Assembly (NCBI RefSeq): GCF_020532725.1 | Contig: NZ_JAJAVC010000011.1 | Coordinates: forward strand, 62,001-126,000 | DNA length: 64,000 nt | DNA from: Methylobacillus arboreus | GTDB lineage: Bacteria > Pseudomonadota > Gammaproteobacteria > Burkholderiales > Methylophilaceae | Direction of reading: 5' to 3' | Shown here: piece after piece, positions 1 to 8,155 of the stretch | How positions within the stretch are numbered: position 1 is the stretch's first letter | Layout of the letters: the number at the start of each line of letters is the position of its first letter | Made by a program: the position numbers and the translations under genes | The notes under the pieces: generated by a model | Seen by the model: the letters and a program-made list of their open reading frames with translations, nothing else | The model's database searches: none | What the model was told of the DNA's origin: nothing

Positions 1-2
1 CT

Positions 3-1307
3 TCTATCCGGGCCGATCTTGATTTCAGCGAGACATCGTTGGTATGGGTGGTGAACGCCTATATGCTCACCTTCGGCGGTTTCCTGCTGCTGGGCGGCAG
101 GCTCGGGGATTTTTTCGGGCAGCGGCGCTTGTTTCTGGTAGGGATTGCATCATTCACCGTCGCATCGCTGGTCTGCGGCATGGCGGTGACCCAGCAGCAG
201 CTGGTGTGGGCGCGTGCATTGCAAGGCCTGGGTGGTGCGGTAGTGTCGGCGGTGGCGCTGTCATTGATCATGAACTTGTTCACCGAGCAGGGCGAGCGTG
301 CCAAGGCCATGGGGGTGTACGGCTTTGTCTGTGCGGGTGGCGGCAGCCTGGGCGTGTTGTTGGGCGGTGTGCTGACCAGCACCTTGAGCTGGCACTGGAT
401 TTTCCTGGTGAACCTGCCGATTGGCGTCGTGGTGTATGTCTTGTGTCTCAAGCTATTGCCTGCGCACGGTGCGGAGGTGCGTCCGCAGAAGCTTGATGTC
501 GGCGGCGCGGTAAGCATTACGGCTTCCATGATATTGGCGGTGTATGCGATTGTGAACGGCAACGAGGCTGGCTGGTTTTCCGTACAGACTTTGGGCTTGT
601 TTGCCGTAGCGGGTTTGCTGTTTGTACTGTTTATTGTCCTGCAATTACGGGTGGCGGTGCCTTTGATGCCGCTAAGTTTGTTCCGGCAGCGCAATGTGGC
701 GGTAGCCAATGTGGTGGCTGTGTTATGGGCGGCAGCGCTGTTTGCCTGGTTTTTCATGGCAGCGCTGTATATGCAGTTTGTGCTGAAGTATGACGCGCTG
801 CATGTGGGGTTTGCATTTTTGCCTGCCAATATCGTGATGGCGCTGTTTTCGCTGGGAATTTCCGCCTGGCTGGTGATGCGTATAGGGATTCGTGCTTCAC
901 TGGCACTGGGGCTTGCGCTTGCTGCATTGGGCCTGGGATGGTTTGCGCGGGCGCCGCTGGATGGCCATTTCTGGGTGGATATTTTTCCTTCCATGGTGTT
1001 GCTCGGGCTGGGTGGCGGTATTGCATTCAATCCCTTGCTGCTTGCGGCGATGAACGACGTGGCGCCTGAGGATTCCGGCCTGGCATCCGGCGTGGTGAAT
1101 ACGGCATTCATGATGGGAGGCGCCGTGGGCCTCGCCGTGCTGGCCAGCCTGGCTGCCCTGGTGAGCCAGCAATTGCTTGCGCAGGGCCAGGCATTGCCTG
1201 CTGCATTATTGTCAGGTTACCAGCTCGCTTTCCTGCTCGGTGCAACGATGGCAGGCATTGGTGCAGGCCTGGCCCTACTTTTGATGCGCGAGCCCAAGCG
1301 CGGCTGA
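3..1307 (+). CDS. DHA2-type MFS drug exporter, 5' end cut by the window
   Basis: Inner-membrane major facilitator protein, probably a proton-driven multidrug exporter of the 14-helix DHA2 group. The reading frame is open from base 3 with no start, and the first visible residues (SIRADLDFSETSLVWVVNAY) match the end of helix 1 in this family, so only a short N-terminus is missing. A motif-A loop is visible (GGRLGDFFGQRR), followed by about a dozen hydrophobic helices. The substrate cannot be told. The last codons of the gene form part of the left arm of an inverted repeat. The next gene is convergent. Confidence 0.85.
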   Translation, partial: SIRADLDFSETSLVWVVNAYMLTFGGFLLLGGRLGDFFGQRRLFLVGIASFTVASLVCGMAVTQQQLVWARALQGLGGAVVSAVALSLIMNLFTEQGERAKAMGVYGFVCAGGGSLGVLLGGVLTSTLSWHWIFLVNLPIGVVVYVLCLKLLPAHGAEVRPQKLDVGGAVSITASMILAVYAIVNGNEAGWFSVQTLGLFAVAGLLFVLFIVLQLRVAVPLMPLSLFRQRNVAVANVVAVLWAAALFAWFFMAALYMQFVLKYDALHVGFAFLPANIVMALFSLGISAWLVMRIGIRASLALGLALAALGLGWFARAPLDGHFWVDIFPSMVLLGLGGGIAFNPLLLAAMNDVAPEDSGLASGVVNTAFMMGGAVGLAVLASLAALVSQQLLAQGQALPAALLSGYQLAFLLGATMAGIGAGLALLLMREPKRG

Positions 1308-1413
1308 CAAAACTCTCCTGGCGTTGTTGCCCTGCCTTGCCGTACTCCTTGTACTGCCTGCGGCCGGGCGCCTAGCCAGGAGCGCTTCGCTGAGTTTTGT
1401 CAGCCGCGCTTGG
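1294..1413. repeat. Long inverted repeat overlapping the MFS stop codon
   Basis: Arms of 22 bases (1294-1315 and 1392-1413) are perfect reverse complements, and inside them TCCTGGC and GCCAGGA can also pair. The left arm contains the last codons and the stop of the MFS gene, so the right arm is an inverted copy of a gene end. The roughly 55-base core begins GGCGTT and ends GGCGCC, and resembles the core of the repeat at 56818-56979. RNA from either strand would fold into a large hairpin between two convergent genes, so it may serve as a bidirectional terminator. No T-run follows. Confidence 0.75.
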
Positions 1414-1446
1414 CAGCAAGCATGCTGGCGGTATGCATTGAATCGG

Positions 1447-3642
1447 TTAGATATCCAGCCGCAAGCCAACTTCAATATTGCGGCCTAGTTCCGGCGTGTA
1501 ATAGCGCAGGAATGAGGTGCTGTTGCGGATGTCTGCATTGGTGATGTTGCGCATGCTGATGAAGAAATCGCCGGTGAGCCAGTTGGATACTTCAATGCTG
1601 CGGCGCAACGCGATATCCACCTTGTTGTAGCTGTCGGTGCCGGGTTCCGGCAACATTTCGTCTCCCACTGGCATGGTGCCGGTGCGATTTTGCGCACGCA
1701 TATGGGTGAAGCGGATGTCGCCGTCCCATTTGCCTATGCCGGCTTGTATCAGCAATCCATGGCGTGCAGGGGCCAGGCGCGGGACATGGGTGTTGTCATC
1801 CAACATGCCCCTCACCTGGTCGGCAAACACACTGGCGCGGAACTTGCGCATGCCGGGGATTTGCAGGGGCAAACCAATTTCAGCTTCATAGCCATGGAAG
1901 CTGGCATCCTGCTGGCGATATTGCATTGTGATTAGACATTGATCTTGCAGCCCGCAAGTACCAATGGCTTGTGGTCTCAAAATAATGGAATTCATTTTGA
2001 TGACGCCTGCATTCTGTTGGTAGATATAATTTTTGGCAGAATATTTGAACAAGTTAAGGTTGGCATCCAGCTTGCCGAGCTTTTGTTGTAGGCGGATATC
2101 CCAGCCATTCAGCGTTTCTATATCAAGGTTTCTTGCGCCGATATCATATGTCCTGGTCGCAAGGTGGGGGCCATATGCGGCAAGTTCCTGAATATCCGGC
2201 GCACGTCTGGCAATCCAGCGGTTTATGGTGATGCTGCCGGTCTTATAAGCGCGTTTTAGTGCCAGCGAATAGCTTTCAGGACTGAAATCCTTTTTTTCTG
2301 CCGGAATAACGTAGGAAACAGGCATAGGAATGTCCCGCGGCGTGATCCAGACAGTCTGGGCGCCAGCATCGGTTCTATTTTTCTCGTGGCGGAAACCAAA
2401 TTCCAGTTGCCAGGGATTGAAGTCTAGGGTTTCAATCAGGTAGATGCCTTTGGAGTTTATCTTCGATTCCGGCACAAATGCCTCCATACCCAAGGCGGAA
2501 AAATCGCGGTTGATGCCATGAAAGCCCAAGGTGCCTGATAGGTTGGGGAATAGCCTATGGTTGAATTCCAGCCGGTGTTCAATGACATCATTGCTGAAAC
2601 GTGTCTGCTGCACGCCATTGCTGAGTTCATCGTGATGGTAGCGGGATTTGCCGATGCGCAACGCGATGCTTTCCAGCCATTCCGATGGCAAAAACAATTC
2701 TCCCTTGAGGTCAATGCGGTCTTGCTGCATGTCGATGCGCACACGTTCTGCTTGCTCGACCGGGCCGCCGCCGTGGCTATGTGATGGCCCCATGGGGATA
2801 CCATAGTTGTTGGCATAGTGGCTGAGCGAAATGCCGATATAGCCCATCTCGCCAAATACACTGGCGCCGACACTGCCGCCTTTGCTGCGGGCATTGGTAT
2901 TGTCGACATATCCACGCGTGTTGGTCGGTAGCTCCCCGCCAAACAACTGGGTAATCGTATCCTGGTCAATCGCCATGCCCGGCACGTGAATATTGTTGCT
3001 TTCCCGTCCATGCACATCGGCATGAAACGCCACCTGGCCAGCCTTGGTGAGCAGTTCCGTCGCCATGATGCGCTCATCATGGTTGGTATTAAAACGTAAC
3101 TGCGTAGTGACCTTGGTCTTGGTCGGCAAACGTTCAGGAATGCGGCCATCAGTGATTTCCACCGCGCCGCCAATGGCGCCACCGCCATTGCGGATGGTGG
3201 CTGGGCCGCGCAACACCTTGATTTCCTTTGCCAACAGGGATTCGACAGTGGTGCCATGGTCCGGGCTCATGGCGGAGGCATCGTGCGTGCCTACGCCATT
3301 GACCATGACGCGGGTGCGCGGGCCATGCTGGCCGCGGATCAGCGGCAGGCCGACATTGGGGCCGAATGTGGCATTGGCCACCCCCAGCTCATCCTGCAGC
3401 GTGGCGCCCAGTGTTGCGGCGCTCTTGAGCATCAGGTCTTTGCCCGACAGCGTGCTGGAAGGGTCAAGCGAGTTGGTCAGTTCTTCTGGCGTGGCCTGTA
3501 CCTCTATGGCATCCAATACGATAGGAGCACCTTCCGCAGATGAGTTTTCTGCTGCGAATGCAGATGAACAGACCCCTGAAAATGCGAGAGCCAGCCGCCA
3601 CAGGTTGTGACTGAATTGGGTTGGTTTGATAGTTGAGCTCAC
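1447..3642 (-). CDS. znuD: TonB-dependent outer-membrane receptor, ZnuD-like (zinc uptake)
   Basis: A 731-residue outer-membrane receptor with signal peptide (cleavage after SSAFA), a plug domain near residues 45-165 (RGQHGPRTRVMVNGVG) and a 22-strand-type barrel. The barrel holds a His-rich loop, SHSHGGG, near residue 285, and the motif YGPHLATRTYDIGARNLDIE, which I associate with ZnuD zinc receptors. It probably imports zinc, powered by TonB. The start is GTG, with no ATG nearby. It diverges from two PEP-CTERM genes across a 43-base palindrome, which suggests shared zinc control. The C-terminus is Ile and not the usual Phe. Another metal or a small chelate is possible. Confidence 0.75.
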   Translation of the reverse strand: MSSTIKPTQFSHNLWRLALAFSGVCSSAFAAENSSAEGAPIVLDAIEVQATPEELTNSLDPSSTLSGKDLMLKSAATLGATLQDELGVANATFGPNVGLPLIRGQHGPRTRVMVNGVGTHDASAMSPDHGTTVESLLAKEIKVLRGPATIRNGGGAIGGAVEITDGRIPERLPTKTKVTTQLRFNTNHDERIMATELLTKAGQVAFHADVHGRESNNIHVPGMAIDQDTITQLFGGELPTNTRGYVDNTNARSKGGSVGASVFGEMGYIGISLSHYANNYGIPMGPSHSHGGGPVEQAERVRIDMQQDRIDLKGELFLPSEWLESIALRIGKSRYHHDELSNGVQQTRFSNDVIEHRLEFNHRLFPNLSGTLGFHGINRDFSALGMEAFVPESKINSKGIYLIETLDFNPWQLEFGFRHEKNRTDAGAQTVWITPRDIPMPVSYVIPAEKKDFSPESYSLALKRAYKTGSITINRWIARRAPDIQELAAYGPHLATRTYDIGARNLDIETLNGWDIRLQQKLGKLDANLNLFKYSAKNYIYQQNAGVIKMNSIILRPQAIGTCGLQDQCLITMQYRQQDASFHGYEAEIGLPLQIPGMRKFRASVFADQVRGMLDDNTHVPRLAPARHGLLIQAGIGKWDGDIRFTHMRAQNRTGTMPVGDEMLPEPGTDSYNKVDIALRRSIEVSNWLTGDFFISMRNITNADIRNSTSFLRYYTPELGRNIEVGLRLDI

Positions 3643-3709
3643 ATCCAGGCCAATAATATTGAGGAATTCAATTCCTTGAACAAGGGGATATTGTAATGCA
3701 ACACTATTT

Positions 3710-3752
3710 CATAATACAACAATGTTGCAACACGCAACATTGTTGTATTATG
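3710..3752. promoter_or_regulatory. 43-base palindrome, candidate Zur operator with divergent promoters
   Basis: Two perfect 19-base arms (CATAATACAACAATGTTGC and its reverse complement) are separated by AACAC. Each outer end carries TATTAT, a good -10 element pointing outward: one toward the ZnuD-like receptor (minus strand), one toward the PEP-CTERM genes (plus strand). A repressor bound here would close both promoters. The A/T-rich dyad with ATGTTGC half sites fits a Fur-family (Zur) operator, and the regulated genes fit zinc limitation. The identity of the protein is inference. Confidence 0.6.
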
Positions 3753-3822
3753 ATCCGTAGGTGTTCAGATAGTGGATCTGAACAGGAATTTATATCTTCT
3801 TGTTTATAAAGGGAGTAATACC

Positions 3823-4581
3823 ATGCGTCATTTGATTGCGACAATGTTTGTAAGCGCCAGCTTATTCAGCGGGGCAGTATTTGCAGAGGATCATCTGCAT
3901 GATGGTGATATTGAAGTTGAATTGCATGATGGAAAATTTGAGGTTCATGGTGCAGGACATAGCCAAGAAGGAACGGGCTATGCCATTTTCGAAGCGGATT
4001 TCCGTGATTTCGCCGCTGGTCCTTATGGTACAAGAGACCCGGGCTTTGATAGCCATGCCAACACTTTCGCATCAGGCGACATCGTCGGCTACCAGGCTGT
4101 TGGTTCATTATGGTCATGGACAGGCGATGTTTGGACCAATGTCGTGAATAATGGTGAAACCATCAGCCTTGCTGGCGCTGCGGGCGAGAGCACCGCTTGG
4201 GGCGTAGATGGCATTAGCGGCGATACTTTTGGTGCAATCGGCCAGGCCGGATCTGCCGGTAACATCCATTCTCATCTGGATTGGGCGATTAATGCTGCTT
4301 CTGGCTTGCCAACAGATGGCGCTTACTTTATCACCCTGCAACTGGTTTCTCTTGAGTTTGATGCCACCGGCAGCCTGGTAATTTCCGACAACGGTTATCT
4401 CAGTTCCGATCCATTCTATCTGGTCTTCAATAGCGGCCTGAGCGACGCTGCTTTCCACACTGCTGTTCATGGTTTGGAAGACAATCTGATTGCTGCTGTT
4501 CCTGAGCCAAGCACCTATGCCATGTTCCTGGCTGGTCTGGGTCTGATGGGATGGCAATTGCGCCGTCGTCAACAGGCTTAA
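3823..4581 (+). CDS. PEP-CTERM secreted protein, His-rich N-terminus (all3515-like)
   Basis: A 252-residue exported protein. The start at 3823 is chosen because GGGAG lies just upstream and a clear signal peptide follows (ending SGAVFA). The mature N-terminus is rich in His and acidic residues (EDHLHDGDIEVELHDGKFEV), a plausible metal-binding tail. The C-terminus has the PEP-CTERM sorting signal: VPEPSTYAMF, a hydrophobic helix and RRR. Such proteins are processed by an exosortase, none of which is in this window. The body shares HSHLDW, FxTLQL and SDPF with the next gene. It resembles the Zur-repressed PEP-CTERM family typified by Anabaena all3515; that link is from memory. Confidence 0.7.
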   Translation: MRHLIATMFVSASLFSGAVFAEDHLHDGDIEVELHDGKFEVHGAGHSQEGTGYAIFEADFRDFAAGPYGTRDPGFDSHANTFASGDIVGYQAVGSLWSWTGDVWTNVVNNGETISLAGAAGESTAWGVDGISGDTFGAIGQAGSAGNIHSHLDWAINAASGLPTDGAYFITLQLVSLEFDATGSLVISDNGYLSSDPFYLVFNSGLSDAAFHTAVHGLEDNLIAAVPEPSTYAMFLAGLGLMGWQLRRRQQA

Positions 4582-4590
4582 GTCTGCAAG

Positions 4591-4617
4591 AAAAGCACCC
4601 TCAGGGGTGTTTTTCTT
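4591..4617 (+). terminator. Hairpin with T-run between the two PEP-CTERM genes
   Basis: AAAAGCACCC pairs with GGGTGTTTTT across a four-base loop. It lies 10 bases after the first gene and 25 bases before the second, so it probably attenuates the second gene and does not fully separate them. Confidence 0.6.
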
Positions 4618-4641
4618 TGAGTTACGATTGAGGAGCAAAAA

Positions 4642-5469
4642 ATGATAAGGTCTTCTATATTGGCATTTGCCATGCTGGGCTATGCCACGTTTGCCCAGGC
4701 CGTGCATTACGATGTGCAGGTTGGCACCAGCAACGGTGCCGTTGCCGGCAGCAAGCTGGAAATCGATTTTTATGGCGATTACGACCTGGCTGGAAAATTG
4801 CCGGTAGACACCCAAACCGGCTACAAGATATTCCCTGGATATTTTGACGACCTGGAAGGCGGACCGCGCATGACTGATGATCCCGGCTTTCAATCTTTCT
4901 CCAATGCATTCCTGTATGGCGAGGAGGTACATTTCAGGGCCGTTGGGGCACTTTCATACTGGGACCCCAATACCGGCGCCTGGGGCGATGCTGCGAGTAG
5001 CGCGACAGTAACCCTCTATGGCGCAATCCCGGCAAATGTCTGGATCAATTACATGTTGAATCCAGGCAATGCGGCCTATGCGGCAGAATACAACTACTAC
5101 GCAGGAGGCACCGTCTATGGTGCTGATGGCATCAGCGGGCCGCAGACAGCTGCGGTTGATGCTGCAAACAGAAATGGCACCTTCCATTCTCACCTGGACT
5201 GGAAACTTTCTGATTCAGCTCCGGCGGGTGCTTATCTTCTGACCTTGCAGCTATGGTCGCCAGCCACCGAAAACGGCGAGCAGAAATATATTGATTCTGA
5301 TCCATTCCATGTGCTGTTCAAGTCGGCTGGCATTACCCAGGCACAGTATGACGAGGCGTTTGACTCGCGCATTGCTGCGGCAGTGCCTGAAGCAGATACC
5401 TGGGCCATGTTGCTGGTGGGGCTGGCAGGCCTTGTAGTATGGAGGCGCCGTCAGGTGTCGGCGGCATAA
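4642..5469 (+). CDS. PEP-CTERM secreted protein, paralogue of the preceding gene
   Basis: A 275-residue secreted protein with RBS GAGGAG before the ATG and a signal peptide ending TFAQA. The C-terminal sorting signal is VPEADTWAM, then a hydrophobic helix and WRRRQ; Ala replaces the second Pro of the usual PEP. The body shares with its upstream paralogue the blocks DDPGFQSFSNAF, YGADGISG, HSHLDWKL, LLTLQLWSP and DSDPFHVLF, with conserved His residues. The His-rich tail of the paralogue is absent. It is probably co-transcribed from the palindromic promoter at 3710-3752 and has a role in zinc handling or surface attachment under zinc limitation. The function is not established by sequence. Confidence 0.7.
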   Translation: MIRSSILAFAMLGYATFAQAVHYDVQVGTSNGAVAGSKLEIDFYGDYDLAGKLPVDTQTGYKIFPGYFDDLEGGPRMTDDPGFQSFSNAFLYGEEVHFRAVGALSYWDPNTGAWGDAASSATVTLYGAIPANVWINYMLNPGNAAYAAEYNYYAGGTVYGADGISGPQTAAVDAANRNGTFHSHLDWKLSDSAPAGAYLLTLQLWSPATENGEQKYIDSDPFHVLFKSAGITQAQYDEAFDSRIAAAVPEADTWAMLLVGLAGLVVWRRRQVSAA

Positions 5470-5500
5470 GCTACGCTGATTCCCTGTTTCGTTTCTCTTT

Positions 5501-5523
5501 GCCCGGCAATGCCGGGCTTTTTT
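5501..5523 (+). terminator. Intrinsic terminator of the PEP-CTERM operon
   Basis: GCCCGGC-AAT-GCCGGGC followed by six T. It abuts the stop codon of the convergent acetyltransferase gene. Confidence 0.85.
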
Positions 5524-6055
5524 ATGTGGGATTCCTGATGGGTGCCAGTGGGCGCACCATGTAACATGCGGCCCTGTCGTAGCTTTGCAGTTTTTCAGCG
5601 CTGACGAGATGGTTGGCATGCTGGAATTGCTGCCGTTGCCAGAAAGCGGATGAGTGGTTGACGGCGATCAGCGAGAGGGTGTTCAAGCCTGCGCATTCAG
5701 CTTGCGTGCATAGTTGCGAGAGTATTTGGCTGGCTGCGTTGGAACCGCGTGCTTCTGGCAGCAGGGCAATATCATGGAGATAATAAGTGCTGGGGTTGCC
5801 GGGCAATGTACACAGCATGCTGTTGAGTGCGGGAGGTTTGCCCAGCAGCCAGGGGTGGCTGATCAGGTAACCGCCAAGACGGTTTCCCCGCTGGCGCACC
5901 CAGCAACCTTGCGGGTATATCTGTTGACGCTCAGCGAAGACATCTGGATCTTCGGGATAGCCTGGATGCACCTGCGCGGCAATCTGCATGATCGCCGGCA
6001 GGTCGCCAGACTGCATTGGCCGCCATGATGCGGTGGCGTGCATGCTTAAGATCAT
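5522..6055 (-). CDS. GNAT-family N-acetyltransferase
   Basis: A 177-residue cytoplasmic protein with the GNAT fold. Near residues 95-115 there is a core strand and acetyl-CoA loop (YLHDIALLPEARGSNAASQIL), where the usual Q/RxxGxG/A is relaxed to ARGSNA. A later strand NTLSLIAVN and the helix SSAFWQRQQF match the usual motif B region. The substrate is unknown. A second possible ATG lies four codons in (MHATAS). It follows the DAHP synthase gene on the same strand by 20 bases, so the two may be co-transcribed, but nothing links the functions. Confidence 0.75.
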   Translation of the reverse strand: MILSMHATASWRPMQSGDLPAIMQIAAQVHPGYPEDPDVFAERQQIYPQGCWVRQRGNRLGGYLISHPWLLGKPPALNSMLCTLPGNPSTYYLHDIALLPEARGSNAASQILSQLCTQAECAGLNTLSLIAVNHSSAFWQRQQFQHANHLVSAEKLQSYDRAACYMVRPLAPIRNPT

Positions 6056-6075
6056 GAACAGGCTCTAAGGGATTG

Positions 6076-7158
6076 CTACTCGGCTTCCTCTTGGTGCTTG
6101 CGCCGCAGGCGCACACTTTCGGCCAGGGTATCGAGCAATGTAATGGAGTCTTCCCAACCCAGGCAGCCATCGGTGATGGATTTGCCGTATTCCAGTTGAC
6201 ATCCCGGAATCAAGTCCTGCCTGCCTTCATGCAAATGTGACTCTATCATGACCCCGACAATGCGGTCGTCGCCACTGGCGATCTGGCTGGTCACGTCCGC
6301 TACCACATCAATCTGGCGCTTGAATTGCTTGAGGCTGTTGGCATGGGAACAGTCGATCATGACCTTGGCGGCCAATCCGGCATTGGCAAGTTCGCGCGTG
6401 GCATCTTCCACGCTGGCGGCATCGTAATTAGGCGTTTTGCCGCCACGCAGGATCACATGGCAATCTTCATTGCCGCTGGTGGAGATGATCGCTGAGCGGC
6501 CTTCCTTGGTGACTGACAAAAAATGGTGAGGGCTGGCTGCCGCCTTGATGGCATCCACGGCAATACGGATATTGCCGTCGGTGCCATTCTTGAACCCGAC
6601 TGGGCAGGAGAGGCCGGAGGCAAGCTCGCGGTGAATCTGCGATTCCGTCGTGCGTGCGCCGATGGCTCCCCAACTGACGAGGTCGGCCGTGTACTGCGGT
6701 GTGATCACGTCAAGGAACTCGGTGCCGGCAGGCATGCCGAGATCATTGACATCCAGCAGGAAGCGGCGGGCCAGTTCCAGGCCCTCGTTGATGCGGTAGC
6801 TGCCATCCAAGTATGGGTCGTTGATCAGGCCCTTCCAGCCCACGGTGGTACGCGGTTTCTCGAAATACACCCGCATCACAAGCAGCAGTTCGTGCTCGAA
6901 GCGCGCGCGCAGTTCAACCAGGCGGCGGGCATATTCCAGCCCGGCATCGTAATCGTGAATGGAGCAGGGGCCGATGATGACCAGCAGCCTGTCGTCGGCA
7001 CTGTGCAGGATTTTGTGAATGGCGCTGCGGGTGACCACAATATTATCGGTCGTGGCGGTACTTGCCGGCAGCTCCTCAAGCAGCTCTGACGGTAATCTCA
7101 GCTCCTTGATTTCCTTGATGCGAACATCGTCAGTCGCAATTTTCTGGTATGGGCTCAT
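6076..7158 (-). CDS. aroG: 3-deoxy-7-phosphoheptulonate synthase (DAHP synthase, class I)
   Basis: Condenses phosphoenolpyruvate and erythrose 4-phosphate, the first step of the shikimate pathway. About 360 residues, close to E. coli AroG/F/H. The N-terminus DDVRIKEIKEL is the conserved arm of feedback-regulated class I enzymes. Also seen are IIGPCSIHD, RVYFEKPRTTVGWKGLIND, SWGAIGARTTESQIHRELASG, FKNGTDGN and DCSHANS, which carry the metal and substrate ligands. I start at 7158 (MSPYQKIATDD), where AGAAG precedes the ATG; an ATG 17 codons upstream is also open. Which aromatic amino acid inhibits it cannot be told. Confidence 0.93.
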   Translation of the reverse strand: MSPYQKIATDDVRIKEIKELRLPSELLEELPASTATTDNIVVTRSAIHKILHSADDRLLVIIGPCSIHDYDAGLEYARRLVELRARFEHELLLVMRVYFEKPRTTVGWKGLINDPYLDGSYRINEGLELARRFLLDVNDLGMPAGTEFLDVITPQYTADLVSWGAIGARTTESQIHRELASGLSCPVGFKNGTDGNIRIAVDAIKAAASPHHFLSVTKEGRSAIISTSGNEDCHVILRGGKTPNYDAASVEDATRELANAGLAAKVMIDCSHANSLKQFKRQIDVVADVTSQIASGDDRIVGVMIESHLHEGRQDLIPGCQLEYGKSITDGCLGWEDSITLLDTLAESVRLRRKHQEEAE

Positions 7159-7295
7159 TCTTCTATTGCCGTCGCCTAGTGGGTAACCAGGCTTGGCACG
7201 GCGTTTCATCTTTAAAAAAGTTGATTATTATATCTTTATGCAGGTATTCATGCCTGAGTTTGTATCAGGATTGAGCATGATGCCGGTTGCGGATG

Positions 7296-7721
7296 TCAAG
7301 GTGATGGCAATGTATTGGCAGTTTTGCATACCAAGGTATGAAAGCCTGGCTTTGCCCCATCGATATGGTCAAAATAGCCGTCTGCGGCAGCCTGCACAGT
7401 GCCCTGCGGACAGGTGAACATGGTGGAGGCGGATTCCGCAAGCGGTACATAACCCGCAATGCGGCCGTTGGCATCGTGACTGGAAATCAGTTTGTAGAAA
7501 ATACGGCGGTTGCCTTCTTCGGCGATCTCGGAGGCAGTCCAACACATTTCGCCATAAAAATACGCATCTATCTTGTCCTGCTTATAGTCGGCAAATACCA
7601 CACCGCCGACTACCGGATTACCACTTTCCGGCTTGAAGTTGCCATAGTCCTTGCATACTGCAAAAGCAGTGGCGCCATGGAACATGAGTGTGGCAAACAT
7701 CAGGGAGATAAGATTTTTCAT
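7296..7721 (-). CDS. Small exported protein with four cysteines, unknown function
   Basis: A 141-residue protein with a clear signal peptide (MKNLISLMF ... GATAFA) and four Cys in the mature part (VCKDY, EMCWT, FTCPQ, LVCKT), enough for two disulfides, so it is probably periplasmic or surface-exposed. I chose the ATG at 7721 over one seven codons upstream because the signal peptide begins there and GGATAA precedes it. I recognise no family. It stands alone, convergent to nothing, with aroG downstream on the same strand. Confidence 0.6.
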   Translation of the reverse strand: MKNLISLMFATLMFHGATAFAVCKDYGNFKPESGNPVVGGVVFADYKQDKIDAYFYGEMCWTASEIAEEGNRRIFYKLISSHDANGRIAGYVPLAESASTMFTCPQGTVQAAADGYFDHIDGAKPGFHTLVCKTANTLPSP

Positions 7722-8155
7722 GCGGATTATCCTAAATAACACGTGTTGTTTTGCCGGCTATTCTCGCACAACTCATGATTGTGCTCGTAGGGAGGATGTA
7801 CCTTTGAACTCTTTTAAGGCGCTTTGCTCTTAACTTCTATTGGTTTGCCCTGGGCCAGGGTTGAATAATAAAATAATCACGATTACGGGCATCAGGTCTT
7901 TATACGTATGAAGGCAAAACCGTATTAATGTATTTCATCCTCCCTATCAGGCTGTCTGATGGGCGAGTCTATTCGGGGAAATTATCAGGGAAAATCCTGC
8001 GAGCCGGGAAATTGAACATTTGCTAAAGGCGTGTTGCAGTAAACTGGGCACGATTTTTGAATGTGTGGCTTATCTCCGTATCTGAACTTTATTAATAGAA
8101 ATGTGCTGAACTGCAGGCCAGATTCCTTTGGGAATATGGCCGGAAAGGATAAATC
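7722..8155. other. Intergenic region between divergent genes
   Basis: About 430 bases without a gene. It contains a perfect palindrome AACACGTGTT (7738-7747) directly upstream of the small exported protein, and an inverted repeat GCACAA-N7-TTGTGC (7766-7784). Both may be operators for that gene. The rest is A/T-rich, and I see nothing that I can name. Confidence 0.4.
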
